The notes under the pieces: model-generated
What the model was told of the DNA's origin: nothing
The model's input: the letters and a program-made list of their open reading frames with translations, nothing else
Databases searched by the model: none
Position numbers and translations under genes: made by a program
Assembly (NCBI RefSeq): GCF_001421245.1
Contig: NZ_LMKE01000001.1
Coordinates: 102,612 to 166,611, forward strand
DNA length: 64,000 bases
Direction of reading: 5' to 3'
From: Sphingomonas sp. Leaf10
Lineage (GTDB): Bacteria; Pseudomonadota; Alphaproteobacteria; Sphingomonadales; Sphingomonadaceae
Shown here: piece after piece, positions 35,389 through 43,897 of the stretch
How the letters are laid out: every line of letters starts with the position of its first letter
Position numbering within the stretch: the first letter of the stretch is position 1

Positions 35389-35751
35389 GTGGCAAAGACG
35401 ATCATGACCGTCGATGATTCGCCCAGCATGCGGATGTTGCTGCGCGTCGCGCTGACCGATCTGGGATATAGCGTCGTGGAGGCGGAGGACGGTGTCCACG
35501 CGCTCGAAAAGCTCGACGGCTTTCATCCCGACCTGCTGATCACCGACATCAACATGCCGCGCATGGACGGGTTCGGCCTGATCAGCGAAGTGCGCGGGCA
35601 GGGGCGCCGCAACCTGCCGATCCTGGTGCTGACCACCGAGAGTTCGTACGAGAAGAAGCGGCGCGCCCGCGATGCCGGGGCGACCGGCTGGATCGTCAAG
35701 CCGTTCCACCCCGAAAAGCTCGCGGCGGCGATCCGCCGCGTGCTGCACTGA
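35389..35751 (+). CDS. cheY: Chemotaxis response regulator CheY
   Basis: 120 aa single receiver domain: VDDSPSMR acidic pair, phospho-Asp in LLITDINMPRMDG, Thr in VLTTESS, Lys in VKPFHPEKL. I prefer the GTG at 35389 (GAGGGAG 6 nt upstream, product MAKTIMTVDDS) over an ATG at 35359 that overlaps the cheD stop and adds ten residues. Final output to the flagellar motor or pilus. Confidence 0.93.
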   Translation: MAKTIMTVDDSPSMRMLLRVALTDLGYSVVEAEDGVHALEKLDGFHPDLLITDINMPRMDGFGLISEVRGQGRRNLPILVLTTESSYEKKRRARDAGATGWIVKPFHPEKLAAAIRRVLH

Positions 35752-35777
35752 CCCGTTTCCGGCCCGAGGATTAGAGC

Positions 35778-36215
35778 ATGTCCCGCCAACTCATCACCTT
35801 TCAGCTGGGCGACCAGATTCTGGGCGTCGACATCATGGCGATCCGTGAAATCCGAGCATGGTCGCCGGCGACGCCGCTGCCCAATGTGCCGCCCTATGTC
35901 CGCGGTGTCGTGAACCTGCGCGGCGTCGTGCTGCCGGTGTTCGACCTGCGCCACCGGCTGAACTGGGGCCAGACCGACCCGTCGGCGCGTCACGTCATCA
36001 TCGTCGTGCGCATCGGCGAGCAGTTGCAGGGCATCATCGTCGATGCGGTGAACGACATCGTGTCGATCCACCCGGATGCGATGCAGCCGATCCCCGACAT
36101 GGGCGACACCGAATCGTCACGCTTCCTCGAAGGATTGGCGACGATCGACAATCGCATGATCCTGGTGCTCGCGCTCGACCGTCTGGTCGACCAGCCGATC
36201 GCCGAAGCCGCCTGA
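35778..36215 (+). CDS. cheW: Chemotaxis coupling protein CheW
   Basis: 145 aa scaffold that joins CheA to receptors. Canonical sequence LITFQLGDQILGVDIMAIREI, then PPYVRGVVNLRGVVLPVFDLR and GIIVDAVNDIVSI. Located between cheY and the second cheB-like gene. Confidence 0.95.
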   Translation: MSRQLITFQLGDQILGVDIMAIREIRAWSPATPLPNVPPYVRGVVNLRGVVLPVFDLRHRLNWGQTDPSARHVIIVVRIGEQLQGIIVDAVNDIVSIHPDAMQPIPDMGDTESSRFLEGLATIDNRMILVLALDRLVDQPIAEAA

Positions 36216-36248
36216 AGTACCGCGTAATCTTTTTGGGACAATCACATC

Positions 36249-37250
36249 ATGGCTGCTAGCACGAAGGTTCTCGTCGTCGACGACTCGTTGACCATGCGGG
36301 CGCTCATCTCTGGGGCGCTGGAGCGGATTCCGGGTGTGGAAGTCGTCGGACTCGCCGATGGTGCCGACGAGGCGCGGTCGATGGTCGCGTCGCTCAAACC
36401 CCATGTCATCACGCTCGACGTCGAGATGCCGGGCATGAGCGGCATCGAATATCTGGCCGAGATCATGGAATCGAAGCCGATGCCGGTCATCATGTTCTCG
36501 ACCCGCACCACCGATGGCGCGGGCGAGACGATCGAGGCGCTGCGACTCGGCGCGATCGACTGCCTGCCGAAACCGCGCGTCGCGGCGCCGGCCGAACTGA
36601 ACGCGATCATCGCGAAGCTCGGCAAGCGCATCAAGTCTGCGCGCAACGCCCCGATGAAGTCGAAGGGGCCGGCGGCCAAGGCCGCGCCGCCGATCAACTG
36701 GAACGGTCGCCTGATCGTGCTGGGCGGCGATGCATCGAGCACCGCGTCGATGTTCGACATGTTCGGTGCCTTTCCCGCCAACTGCCCGCCGACGATCGTC
36801 GTCCAGCATCTGGGTCCGGGGCTGGTCGAGGGCATGGTCGAAAAGCTCGGGTCTCAGGTCGCGCCGAAGGTCGTCGTCGCTGAGGACGGCATGGCGATCA
36901 AGCAGGGCACCATCTATTTCGCGCCGCAGGGCGATCATCATGTCGTCGTCGACGCATGGCCCTCGGGCAAGCTGCGCCTGCTGGCGCGGGATCCGGTGGC
37001 GGGCGAGCGTCCGTCGATCTCGCTGCTGTTCGCCGCTGCTGCCAAGGCTGCGGGTGCCAATGCGGTCGGGGTGCTGATGATCGACGGCAGCGAAGACGGC
37101 GGCGGCGGGCTGAAGGCGATGCTTGGCGCGGGCAGCTATGCCTTTTCCCCGGCAGAGAATGGCGGCCATACGCTGGGGCGCGGCATGGTGGCGCAGCCGG
37201 TCGCATCCGACGCGCTGACCGCCAGCGTCTTGAAGCTGTGTTCGAAATGA
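36249..37250 (+). CDS. CheB paralogue with degenerate methylesterase site
   Basis: 333 aa. The receiver domain is intact (VVDDSLTMR; phospho-Asp in ITLDVEMPGMSGIE). In the esterase domain the serine motif GASTGG is replaced by GGDASST, so the nucleophile aligns to Asp. The VVQHLGPGLV histidine remains, and the TGMGSDG aspartate region reads IDGSEDGGGG with a shifted register. The overall fold is kept to the last helix (QPVASDALTASVLKL). It is probably not an esterase but a phosphorylation-controlled binding protein or decoy for CheD/CheR/receptors. Placed directly after cheW; overlaps the next gene by 4 nt. Confidence 0.85.
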   Translation: MAASTKVLVVDDSLTMRALISGALERIPGVEVVGLADGADEARSMVASLKPHVITLDVEMPGMSGIEYLAEIMESKPMPVIMFSTRTTDGAGETIEALRLGAIDCLPKPRVAAPAELNAIIAKLGKRIKSARNAPMKSKGPAAKAAPPINWNGRLIVLGGDASSTASMFDMFGAFPANCPPTIVVQHLGPGLVEGMVEKLGSQVAPKVVVAEDGMAIKQGTIYFAPQGDHHVVVDAWPSGKLRLLARDPVAGERPSISLLFAAAAKAAGANAVGVLMIDGSEDGGGGLKAMLGAGSYAFSPAENGGHTLGRGMVAQPVASDALTASVLKLCSK

Positions 37251-37525
37251 ACGCGGTGTCGACCTTTCCGCAGCCGATCCCGATGGGCGACGCACTGGCC
37301 GACGAGCTGGTGCGCGCCTCGCGGATGCTGGGCGACCTCGCCTTCGATCTCGGCAGCGACGAGGCGACGTTGCGTCGGCACCTGACGGGCCTGCAGTCGA
37401 TCGATCACGTCACGCAGATCCTGCTGAATCTCGCCACCGTGCTGCGCGGGGGCGATGGGCAGGACCGGCTGGCCGAAGTGACGCTGGAAGACATGCTGGA
37501 ACGGCTGCGCCGCCACATCGGCTGA
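37247..37525 (+). CDS. Uncharacterised 92-aa protein at the end of the che operon
   Basis: Helical, acidic protein (ADELVRASRMLGDLAFDLGSD, SIDHVTQILLNLATVLRGGD). No recognisable family, though the QSIDHVTQ region resembles helices in CheZ/HPt-like four-helix proteins. ATGA overlap with the degenerate cheB gene shows coupled translation. A CheY phosphatase-like or scaffold role is conceivable but unproven. Confidence 0.75.
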   Translation: MNAVSTFPQPIPMGDALADELVRASRMLGDLAFDLGSDEATLRRHLTGLQSIDHVTQILLNLATVLRGGDGQDRLAEVTLEDMLERLRRHIG

Positions 37526-37543
37526 CCGACATGGCGTAGCGCG

Positions 37544-37747
37544 CTATCCCGGATGGTTCAGTGCCAGTGGCAGGAAGCACAGCGCGGCACCCACCGCGAC
37601 CCAGATCAGGCCGCGCAGGTTGCGCGTCGCAGCGCTTCCGGCGGCATGGGCGAACGCCTGGTCCGATACCAGGATCAGCTTCAGGAAGCCGATGGTCATC
37701 ACGATGTTCCCGATCGGGATCGCGACGAAGGCAACGATGTCGACCAT
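37544..37747 (-). CDS. Small two-TM membrane protein
   Basis: 67 aa: MVDIVAFVAIPIGNIVMTIGFLK with one hydrophobic helix, a polar loop and a second helix (LIWVAVGAALCFLPLAL). No family known to me. Start is 2 nt after the stop of the 51-aa gene upstream, forming a two-gene unit on the minus strand, convergent with the che operon. Confidence 0.6.
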   Translation of the reverse strand: MVDIVAFVAIPIGNIVMTIGFLKLILVSDQAFAHAAGSAATRNLRGLIWVAVGAALCFLPLALNHPG

Positions 37748-37749
37748 GG

Positions 37750-37905
37750 TCAGTGCGGACAGTCGCTGACCGCGAGCAGCGCGGCCTTCAGCCGGTCGCG
37801 TTCCTCACGATAGGTGAAGGCGGCGCGTTCGACCTGATTGAACCGGCGATCGGCGTCCAGCAACGCGTCATTCAAACGCTGACGACGAATAAACGGCCAC
37901 TGCAT
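37750..37905 (-). CDS. Small coiled-coil-like 51-aa protein
   Basis: Frame from ATG at 37905 with GGAGAGGG 4 nt upstream to TGA at 37750. The product starts MQWPFIRRQRLND and is a single charged helix (DRRFNQVERAAFTYREERD) ending SDCPH. The good ribosome-binding site and 2-nt spacing to the following membrane-protein gene support it. Function unknown. Confidence 0.6.
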   Translation of the reverse strand: MQWPFIRRQRLNDALLDADRRFNQVERAAFTYREERDRLKAALLAVSDCPH

Positions 37906-38041
37906 ACACCCTCTCCTGCACGACTAGTTTGGGGGCGGGGGAGGTGCCGGACGGAATCGATCTTCCGCTCAGCTTTGCCATCGCAACGCCCGAAACACGC
38001 GCTAGTCCGAAGCGACGGCAAGCCGTTACTATAGCTTTACT

Positions 38042-39637
38042 ATGTATGGACGTACCCTGCCGCCCGATTACCCCTCGGTCGGGGCACGCCGGCCGCAGCG
38101 CGTTCGTGGGAGTGGACCTGCCGATATGCCGTCGCATCCGATCACTGCCGACCTCGCCTCGCGCGGGTTCAAGCTGTCGCTGACCCGGCAGGGGCTTGCC
38201 TCGACCGCGACCGTCATCCTCGTCCTTGCGCTGGTCGGTAATCTGGTCGCGGCCCATTATGACGAAGTCACCGCCGCGCTGGTGTTCATGCTGGGGGTTA
38301 CCGTTGCCGGGGCGGTCGGCGGCCTGTCGAGCGCGCTGATCGCGGCGGGGGCGGCGTTCCTGATCTTCAATTTCTTCATTACCCAGCCGGCCTTCTCGTT
38401 CCGGCTCGGCACCGAACGTGATCTGGCGCCGCTGTTCATCTTCAATCTTTGCGCGATCGTGACCGGCATCCTTGCCGGACGGCTGCGTGACCGGTCGGAA
38501 CTGGCGAAGCTCGGCAATGCCCGGCTGACCAACCTCCTGCGGCTCAGCCGGGCGTTGCAATCCGCCGGGCGCGTCGCCGACATCACCGCGGCGCTTGCCG
38601 CCGTCGCCGAACCGATCCTAATCGCCCGCCTGACGCTGTTCCGACTGCGGCCGGGTGGCGTCGAATGTCTCGGTCCCGCAGATACCGCGCGCGACGTCGA
38701 TGCGATGGTCCCGGCGCTGCTCGCCAGCGACGACGGGATGCTGGTCGAGCGTCCATTGGTGGCGATCCGACTGGATGGTAGCGAGGGCGCGATCGGCGTG
38801 CTGCTGCTGGAGGAATCGGGCGCCGGGCCGATGGACCTCTATCTGCTGCGAACCTTTGGCGGCAGCGTGTCGGTCGCGTTCGAACGCGCCATCCTGTCCG
38901 AACAGAATGCCGAACGCCGCGCGAGCGTGAAGGCGGAGGAGCTGAAGACCGCGTTGCTCAATTCGGTCAGCCACGATTTCCGTACGCCGCTGACCGCGAT
39001 CAGCGCATCGGCATCGAGCCTGCGCCTCTATCGCGACAAGCTGGACGCCGATACGTTCGACCAGTTTCTGCGCCAGATCGTCGACGATTGCGAACGGCTG
39101 AACCGCTACACATCGAACCTGCTCGAAATGAGCAAGCTGGAGGTGGGCGACGATCCGGCATCGCTCCAGACGCTGGGCGTGGCCGACATGATCGGCGTCG
39201 CGATCCAGCGGGTGCGTCCGCGTGCCTGCAACCGCCATTTCGAAACGATCGGCCTCGACACGCACATCGCGGTGTCGGCCAACCCGGCGCTGTTCGAACT
39301 GGTGCTCATCAACGTCCTCGACAATGCAATCCTCTACAGTCCCGATGACACGCGCATCGTGCTGAGCGCCGAGGATCTGGGCGATCGCTGCCGGATCGGT
39401 ATCGCCGACGAGGGTTGCGGTATTCCGGAGGACGACCTAGTCCGCGTGTTCGAACGTTTCTACCGGGTCCGCCGCAGCGAGGCTTCGCCGCGCGGCAGCG
39501 GACTGGGGCTGGCGATCGCCAAGGGCTTTGTCGAGGCGCTGGGCGGATCGATAAAGGCACAGACGCCGGGCGTCGCGAACGGAGGCACCAAGATCGTTAT
39601 CGAACTGCCGATCGCCACCGGAACCCGCGCGCGATGA
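38042..39637 (+). CDS. KdpD-like sensor histidine kinase lacking the N-terminal KdpD domain
   Basis: 531 aa, about 60% of normal KdpD. It has the four-TM DUF4118 region (~52-145), a GAF-like segment, the HisKA phospho-acceptor (LNSVSHDFRTPLTAI, ~His312) and HATPase N/G boxes (LINVLDNAI, GIADEGCGIPEDD, GSGLGLAIAKG). The cytoplasmic KdpD sensor/Usp-like half is missing. Start uncertain: the ATG at 38126 (MPSHPIT) is equally possible. It overlaps the regulator gene by 4 nt. There is no kdpFABC in the window, so it may control something other than potassium uptake. Confidence 0.88.
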   Translation: MYGRTLPPDYPSVGARRPQRVRGSGPADMPSHPITADLASRGFKLSLTRQGLASTATVILVLALVGNLVAAHYDEVTAALVFMLGVTVAGAVGGLSSALIAAGAAFLIFNFFITQPAFSFRLGTERDLAPLFIFNLCAIVTGILAGRLRDRSELAKLGNARLTNLLRLSRALQSAGRVADITAALAAVAEPILIARLTLFRLRPGGVECLGPADTARDVDAMVPALLASDDGMLVERPLVAIRLDGSEGAIGVLLLEESGAGPMDLYLLRTFGGSVSVAFERAILSEQNAERRASVKAEELKTALLNSVSHDFRTPLTAISASASSLRLYRDKLDADTFDQFLRQIVDDCERLNRYTSNLLEMSKLEVGDDPASLQTLGVADMIGVAIQRVRPRACNRHFETIGLDTHIAVSANPALFELVLINVLDNAILYSPDDTRIVLSAEDLGDRCRIGIADEGCGIPEDDLVRVFERFYRVRRSEASPRGSGLGLAIAKGFVEALGGSIKAQTPGVANGGTKIVIELPIATGTRAR

Positions 39638-40314
39638 TCCGGATCCTGATCGTCGACGACGAACCCTCGCTGATCGCGGTGCTGGAGCCGAGCTTGCGTG
39701 CCGCGGGCTATGACGTCGCCACCGCCTGCGACGGCGGATCGGCGGTCGCGGCGGTCAAGCGCAGCGACCCCGACCTGATCCTGCTCGACCTCGGTCTGCC
39801 CGACATGGACGGGAAGACGGTCATCGGCGCGGTGCGCGCAATCAGTGCCGCGTCGGTCATCGTCGTGTCGGCACGTCATCAGGAAAGCGAAAAGATTGCG
39901 GCACTCGACGAAGGCGCCGATGATTACGTCAACAAGCCGTTCGAGATCGGCGAACTGACCGCGCGCATCCGGGCAGCGGTGCGCCGGCGGGCCAGCGTCC
40001 GCGTCAAGCCGCGCACGTACGTCAGCGGCCCGCTGGCGATCGATTTCGACGCGCGGTCGGTCCGGATCGAGGACGAGCCGATTCGCCTGTCGCGCAAGGA
40101 ATTCGATCTGTTGCACGCGCTGGCGATGAGTGCGGGACAAGTCGTCACCCATAAACGGCTGTTGGAAGTCGGCTGGGGATCGGCATCGGCGGACAGCCAG
40201 TATCTGCGCGTCTATATTGGCTATCTGCGCCAGAAGCTGGAGGAGGATTCAACCGACCCTCGGCTGATCCTGACCGAACCGGGCGTCGGTTACCGGCTGG
40301 CCCCGCCCGGCTGA
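39634..40314 (+). CDS. OmpR-family response regulator (KdpE-like)
   Basis: 226 aa. Receiver domain (VDDEPSLI, phospho-Asp in LILLDLGLPDMDG, Lys in VNKPFEIGEL) and winged-helix domain (RLSRKEFDLLHALA, LEVGWG...YLRVYIGYLRQKLE, GVGYRL). Cognate partner of the kinase immediately upstream; ATGA overlap. Confidence 0.92.
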   Translation: MIRILIVDDEPSLIAVLEPSLRAAGYDVATACDGGSAVAAVKRSDPDLILLDLGLPDMDGKTVIGAVRAISAASVIVVSARHQESEKIAALDEGADDYVNKPFEIGELTARIRAAVRRRASVRVKPRTYVSGPLAIDFDARSVRIEDEPIRLSRKEFDLLHALAMSAGQVVTHKRLLEVGWGSASADSQYLRVYIGYLRQKLEEDSTDPRLILTEPGVGYRLAPPG

Positions 40315-40334
40315 CCGGGGTGGGCGGAGAACGG

Positions 40335-40408
40335 TGGTGCCCCGTGCAGGAATCGAACCCGCGTCTCTTCGTTACAAAGGAAGCCGTTTACCATTAACGT
40401 AACGGGGC
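40335..40408 (-). tRNA. tRNA-Thr (anticodon TGT)
   Basis: On the minus strand: acceptor GCCCCGT / ACGGGGC, D-stem CGT/ACG, anticodon arm CTTCC-TTTGTAA-CGAAG, T-arm GCGGG-TTCGATT-CCTGC, discriminator A and encoded CCA (40335-40337). The pair closing the anticodon loop reads C-C, a mismatch. 74 nt. Confidence 0.9.
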
Positions 40409-40459
40409 ACACCCGATCGCCCTGTACCAAGCAGGATCGGCGAGCACAACGGCCGGCAG

Positions 40460-41341
40460 CTATCGCACGCCGAACGTCCACCCCTCGGTCCGCGCCACCA
40501 TCGGCGTCAGCCCTTCCGGTGCCCAGAGCGCCGCATCCCCGGCCACCGTCCGCAACCACGCCGCGCTCAACAGCGCGTCGGTGGCATGATCGTTATAGCG
40601 CGCGATCGGCACATGCGCCGCACTGCCAAGCGTCGCCAGCGCCGCATCGAGCGAAGCTGCGTCGTGCAGCTTGCTCAGCCCCTTGCGCACCCCCGCTGCC
40701 CGCGCGGCGATGGTGGTGTAGATTTCGACGATCACCGGTCCGGTCGTCGGCACGGGATCGAACGGCCAGACCGGCACCTTGCCCGCCAGCCGGTGGAGCA
40801 CCCGCATCCCGGTAAGGCTGGATTTGCCGACTTGCGCCGCACCGACCAGGTTGAAGCAGCTGGTCGGCGACAGTCCGGCCAGCAACTGGCGTTCCTCGCA
40901 CAGCCGCAACCGCCCGCGTCCGCCGCCGAACCGGTCGCCGCACGCGCGTTGCCGCCGGAAATGGCGCGACAATTCCGCATCGGCGACCACCGAAGACGCC
41001 GCCAGATACGGATCGTCCGCGCTCATCCGGTCGACCATCGCCCAGAGCGACCGCGCATCGTCCGGCGATTCGTCCCAGCCCGGAAAATAGCTGCCCCGAT
41101 CGAGGAAGGGCAGGGCCGGCGACAGGTCCAGCCCGATCAACATATCGGCCCGACTGTCCGCCAGTCCGGCCAGCCAGTCGATCACCCACTCCCGCGACCA
41201 GCCGCCCGCGCGGACCACCAGCGCCGGTCCACCGACGCCGACTTCGGCGACCGCCAGACCCTTCGGCCGAGCCACCGCCTGACCCGACCAGTCGATCGCG
41301 GCGAACCGGGTGAAACGCCGCGTCAGGGGCGTCCGCCCCAT
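40460..41341 (-). CDS. Conserved hypothetical protein, possible RNase H-like (DUF429-type) fold
   Basis: 293 aa. It starts with a strand containing an acidic residue (FAAIDWSGQ), later LIGLDLSPALPF and a C-terminal NDHATDALLSAAWLR. This D...D...D/H arrangement is like DUF429/RNase H-fold nucleases. The first 19 nt overlap the preceding MmcQ-like gene, so both are in the rarA transcript. Function unknown; a nuclease-fold call is by motif only. Confidence 0.65.
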   Translation of the reverse strand: MGRTPLTRRFTRFAAIDWSGQAVARPKGLAVAEVGVGGPALVVRAGGWSREWVIDWLAGLADSRADMLIGLDLSPALPFLDRGSYFPGWDESPDDARSLWAMVDRMSADDPYLAASSVVADAELSRHFRRQRACGDRFGGGRGRLRLCEERQLLAGLSPTSCFNLVGAAQVGKSSLTGMRVLHRLAGKVPVWPFDPVPTTGPVIVEIYTTIAARAAGVRKGLSKLHDAASLDAALATLGSAAHVPIARYNDHATDALLSAAWLRTVAGDAALWAPEGLTPMVARTEGWTFGVR

Positions 41342-41607
41342 GCCCTACGCTGCGCGATAGTCGCCCGGTCCCACCATGTCCGACGCAGCGGCATCGCGAT
41401 TTGATCGCCGGCATCGGTCCCGTAGCGCACCAGCACCACCAGCCAGCCGCGATACTGGTCGGTCTCCCAGAAGGTCGCCGGATCGGGTGCGGCCGTACCG
41501 GCCAGCGTCTTGGCCCGGAACCGCAGCGCCGGCCGGCCATCGCTGCTGCCTTGCTCGACGGCCGGCAGCGCACAGCCGGCCGCGACGACCTCCGCCCAAT
41601 CCCTCAT
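41323..41607 (-). CDS. MmcQ/YjbR family protein
   Basis: 94 aa from MRDW (ATGA overlap with the rarA stop). Contains the family layout: WAEVVAAGCALPAVEQGSSDGRPALRFR-type start (quoted in part as ALPAVEQG, ALRFRAKTLA) and a C-terminal WWDRATI. These small proteins resemble DNA-binding MmcQ/CyaY-fold domains; no defined function. Confidence 0.75.
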   Translation of the reverse strand: MRDWAEVVAAGCALPAVEQGSSDGRPALRFRAKTLAGTAAPDPATFWETDQYRGWLVVLVRYGTDAGDQIAMPLRRTWWDRATIAQRRAWGGRP

Positions 41608-42908
41608 GCCTGCCGCCGTTCGTCCCACCACGCCATGCGTTCGGCAATGCGCTGTTCGAACCCGCGCCCGGTTGGTTCGTAGAAACGCTGCGGCGTCATC
41701 TCGTCGGGCCAGTAATTCGCGCCCGAAAATCCGTCCGCATGATCGTGGTCATAGGCATAGCCCTTGCCATAGCCGATATCCTTCATCAGCCGGGTCGGCG
41801 CGTTCAGGATCGATTGCGGCGGCATCAGCGACCCCGTCTCGCGCGCGCTGGCAAAGGCGGCCTTCTGCGCCTTGTACGCCGCATTCGATTTGGGAGCGGT
41901 GGCGAGGTACAGGCACGCCTGCACGATCGCCAGTTCGCCCTCGGGACTGCCCAGAAACTCGTACGCGTCCTTGGCGGCAAGGCATTGCACCAGCGCCTGC
42001 GGATCAGCGAGGCCAATGTCTTCACTGGCAAAGCGCGTCAGCCGGCGCAGGACATAGAGCGGTTCCTCACCCGCCGTCAGCATCCGCGCCATGTAATAGA
42101 GCGCCGCCTGCGGGTCCGATCCGCGCAGCGATTTGTGCAGCGCCGAGATCAGGTTGTAATGCCCCTCGCGGTCCTTGTCGTACACCGCGACCCGTCGTTG
42201 CAGCAGGGACGACAGCCCCGCCGGGTCGAGCGGTTCGGGCAATTCAATCGAGAACAACGTCTCTGCCTGATTGAGGAGGAACCGTCCGTCGCCATCGGCG
42301 CTCGCCACCAATGCCGCACGGGCGGCGTCATCAAGGGGGAGGGGGCGTTCCTCCGCCGCTTCCGCGCGCGTCAGCAGTTCGTTCAGCGCGGTCGCGTCCA
42401 GCCGATGGAGGATCAGCACCTGCGCCCGGCTGAGCAGTGCGGCGTTCAGTTCGAACGACGGATTCTCGGTCGTCGCCCCGACCAGCGTGACCGTGCCATC
42501 CTCGACATAGGGCAGGAAACCGTCCTGTTGCGCCCGGTTGAAGCGATGGATTTCGTCCACGAACAGCAACGTGCGTTTGCCGATGCGGCCATGGTCGCGC
42601 GCCTCGGCGAACACCTTCTTCAGATCGGCGACGCCTGAAAATACCGCCGAAATCTGCGCATAGCGAAGGCCCACCGCATCGGCGAGCAGCCGCGCGATCG
42701 TCGTTTTGCCGGTACCCGGTGGTCCCCACAGGATCATCGACGACAATTTGCCCGCCGCCACCATCCGCCCGATCGCGCCATCCGGTCCGGTCAAGTGATC
42801 CTGCCCGACCACCTCCGCCAGTGTCTTTGGCCGCAACCGGTCGGCGAGCGGCCCGCCGGTCGGCGTCTCGGGCGGGGGCGGGGCGAAGTCGGCGAAAAGG
42901 TCGGCCAT
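41604..42908 (-). CDS. rarA: Replication-associated recombination protein A (RarA/MgsA)
   Basis: 434 aa AAA+ clamp-loader-like ATPase acting at stalled forks. Walker A is GPPGTGKTT (~42-50), Walker B is FVDEIHRFNRAQQD, sensor 1 is GATTENPSF; a C-terminal tetramerisation domain has GSDPQAALYYMARM. Start chosen at MADLFADF, which agrees with the family; the ATG at 42980 lies inside the PadR operator. A plausible promoter shares this region with the divergent padR gene. Confidence 0.95.
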   Translation of the reverse strand: MADLFADFAPPPPETPTGGPLADRLRPKTLAEVVGQDHLTGPDGAIGRMVAAGKLSSMILWGPPGTGKTTIARLLADAVGLRYAQISAVFSGVADLKKVFAEARDHGRIGKRTLLFVDEIHRFNRAQQDGFLPYVEDGTVTLVGATTENPSFELNAALLSRAQVLILHRLDATALNELLTRAEAAEERPLPLDDAARAALVASADGDGRFLLNQAETLFSIELPEPLDPAGLSSLLQRRVAVYDKDREGHYNLISALHKSLRGSDPQAALYYMARMLTAGEEPLYVLRRLTRFASEDIGLADPQALVQCLAAKDAYEFLGSPEGELAIVQACLYLATAPKSNAAYKAQKAAFASARETGSLMPPQSILNAPTRLMKDIGYGKGYAYDHDHADGFSGANYWPDEMTPQRFYEPTGRGFEQRIAERMAWWDERRQA

Positions 42909-42965
42909 GGCAGCAATATAGGGTGCGCCAAAAAAAGCCGAAAGCCGCTCTTGCATCCGATCGTT

Positions 42966-42995
42966 TGAGATATATCTCATCGTTCAAGATATATC
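42966..42995. promoter_or_regulatory. PadR-type operator between rarA and the padR gene
   Basis: TGAGATATATCTCA (42966-42979) is a perfect 14-bp palindrome, and the half AGATATATC recurs at 42987-42995, 19 nt after its first copy (42968-42976). It lies directly before the padR ribosome-binding site, so autorepression is likely. Confidence 0.75.
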
Positions 42996-43006
42996 GGAGA
43001 ATGAAA

Positions 43007-43552
43007 ATGCGATTTGGAATGGGATATGATTCATGGACCGGCGGGCCGGGCATGGGCGGACGCGGGCGGCATGGCGGCCCGCGCGGTCCACGCGGGCGGG
43101 TGCTGGGCGGTGACGAACTGAAGCTGGTGCTGCTGGCGCTGATCGCCGAGACTCCGCGACACGGCTACGACCTGATCCGCGCGATCGAGGCCCGCACCGG
43201 CGGCGCCTATGCGCCCAGCCCCGGGGTCGTCTACCCGACGCTCACGCTGCTGACCGACATGGGCCTGATCGGGGAACAGGCGAGCGAGGGCACGCGCAAG
43301 CTGTTCGCCGTGACCGAGGCAGGCACCGCGCAACTGACGACCGATGCGCCGCAGGTTTCGGAACTGTTCGAACGGCTTGCCGCGCTGGGCGAACACCGGG
43401 CGCGTACGGATGCCGGCCCGATCCACCGCGCGCGTGCAAACTTGCGCGCCGCGATCCACCACCGCCTGTCCGCTGCGGACGTCGACACCGAAACCCTCCA
43501 CCGCGTCGCCGCCATCCTCGATGAAGCCGCGCAGAAAGTAGAACGCCTGTGA
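43007..43552 (+). CDS. PadR-family transcriptional regulator
   Basis: 181 aa. A Gly/Arg-rich N-terminal tail (GGPGMGGRGRHGGPRGPRGR) precedes the winged helix LVLLALIAETPRHGYDLIRAIE and SPGVVYPTLTLLTDMGLI. A C-terminal helical dimerisation arm follows. ATG at 43007 has GGAGA six nt upstream; an ATG at 43001 is too close to it. Followed with GTGA overlap by a DUF2218 gene. Confidence 0.92.
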   Translation: MRFGMGYDSWTGGPGMGGRGRHGGPRGPRGRVLGGDELKLVLLALIAETPRHGYDLIRAIEARTGGAYAPSPGVVYPTLTLLTDMGLIGEQASEGTRKLFAVTEAGTAQLTTDAPQVSELFERLAALGEHRARTDAGPIHRARANLRAAIHHRLSAADVDTETLHRVAAILDEAAQKVERL

Positions 43553-43866
43553 CCGAACATACCGCCACCGCGACCGTCCCGACCGCCGATGCCAGCCGGT
43601 ATCTCCAGCAACTGTGCAAACATTGGCAGCATAACCTGACGGTCGAATTCGATGCGAACCACGGCACCGTCACCTTCCCGCGCGATGCGCGCGGTGCCGA
43701 CCACCCCGCCGACGCGCTGGTGACGTTCGATGCCGGCGACGACGCGCTGACCGTACGCATCGATGCAAGCTCGCCCGAACAGCTCGAAGGCTTGGAAGGC
43801 GCCGTCGTGCGCCATCTCGACCGTTTTGCCTTTCGCGAAGCACCGCTCGCTTTCGACTGGCGATGA
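43549..43866 (+). CDS. DUF2218 domain protein
   Basis: 105 aa from a GTG overlapping the padR stop. The family pattern is clear: RYLQQLCKHWQHNLTVEF near the start and RHLDRFAFREAPLAFDW at the end. Such proteins often accompany siderophore or metal genes in Actinobacteria and Alphaproteobacteria. Likely co-regulated by PadR. Confidence 0.85.
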   Translation: MTEHTATATVPTADASRYLQQLCKHWQHNLTVEFDANHGTVTFPRDARGADHPADALVTFDAGDDALTVRIDASSPEQLEGLEGAVVRHLDRFAFREAPLAFDWR

Positions 43867-43897
43867 GGCGCGGCGGGGCTTCGTGCGTTCAGGTCGT

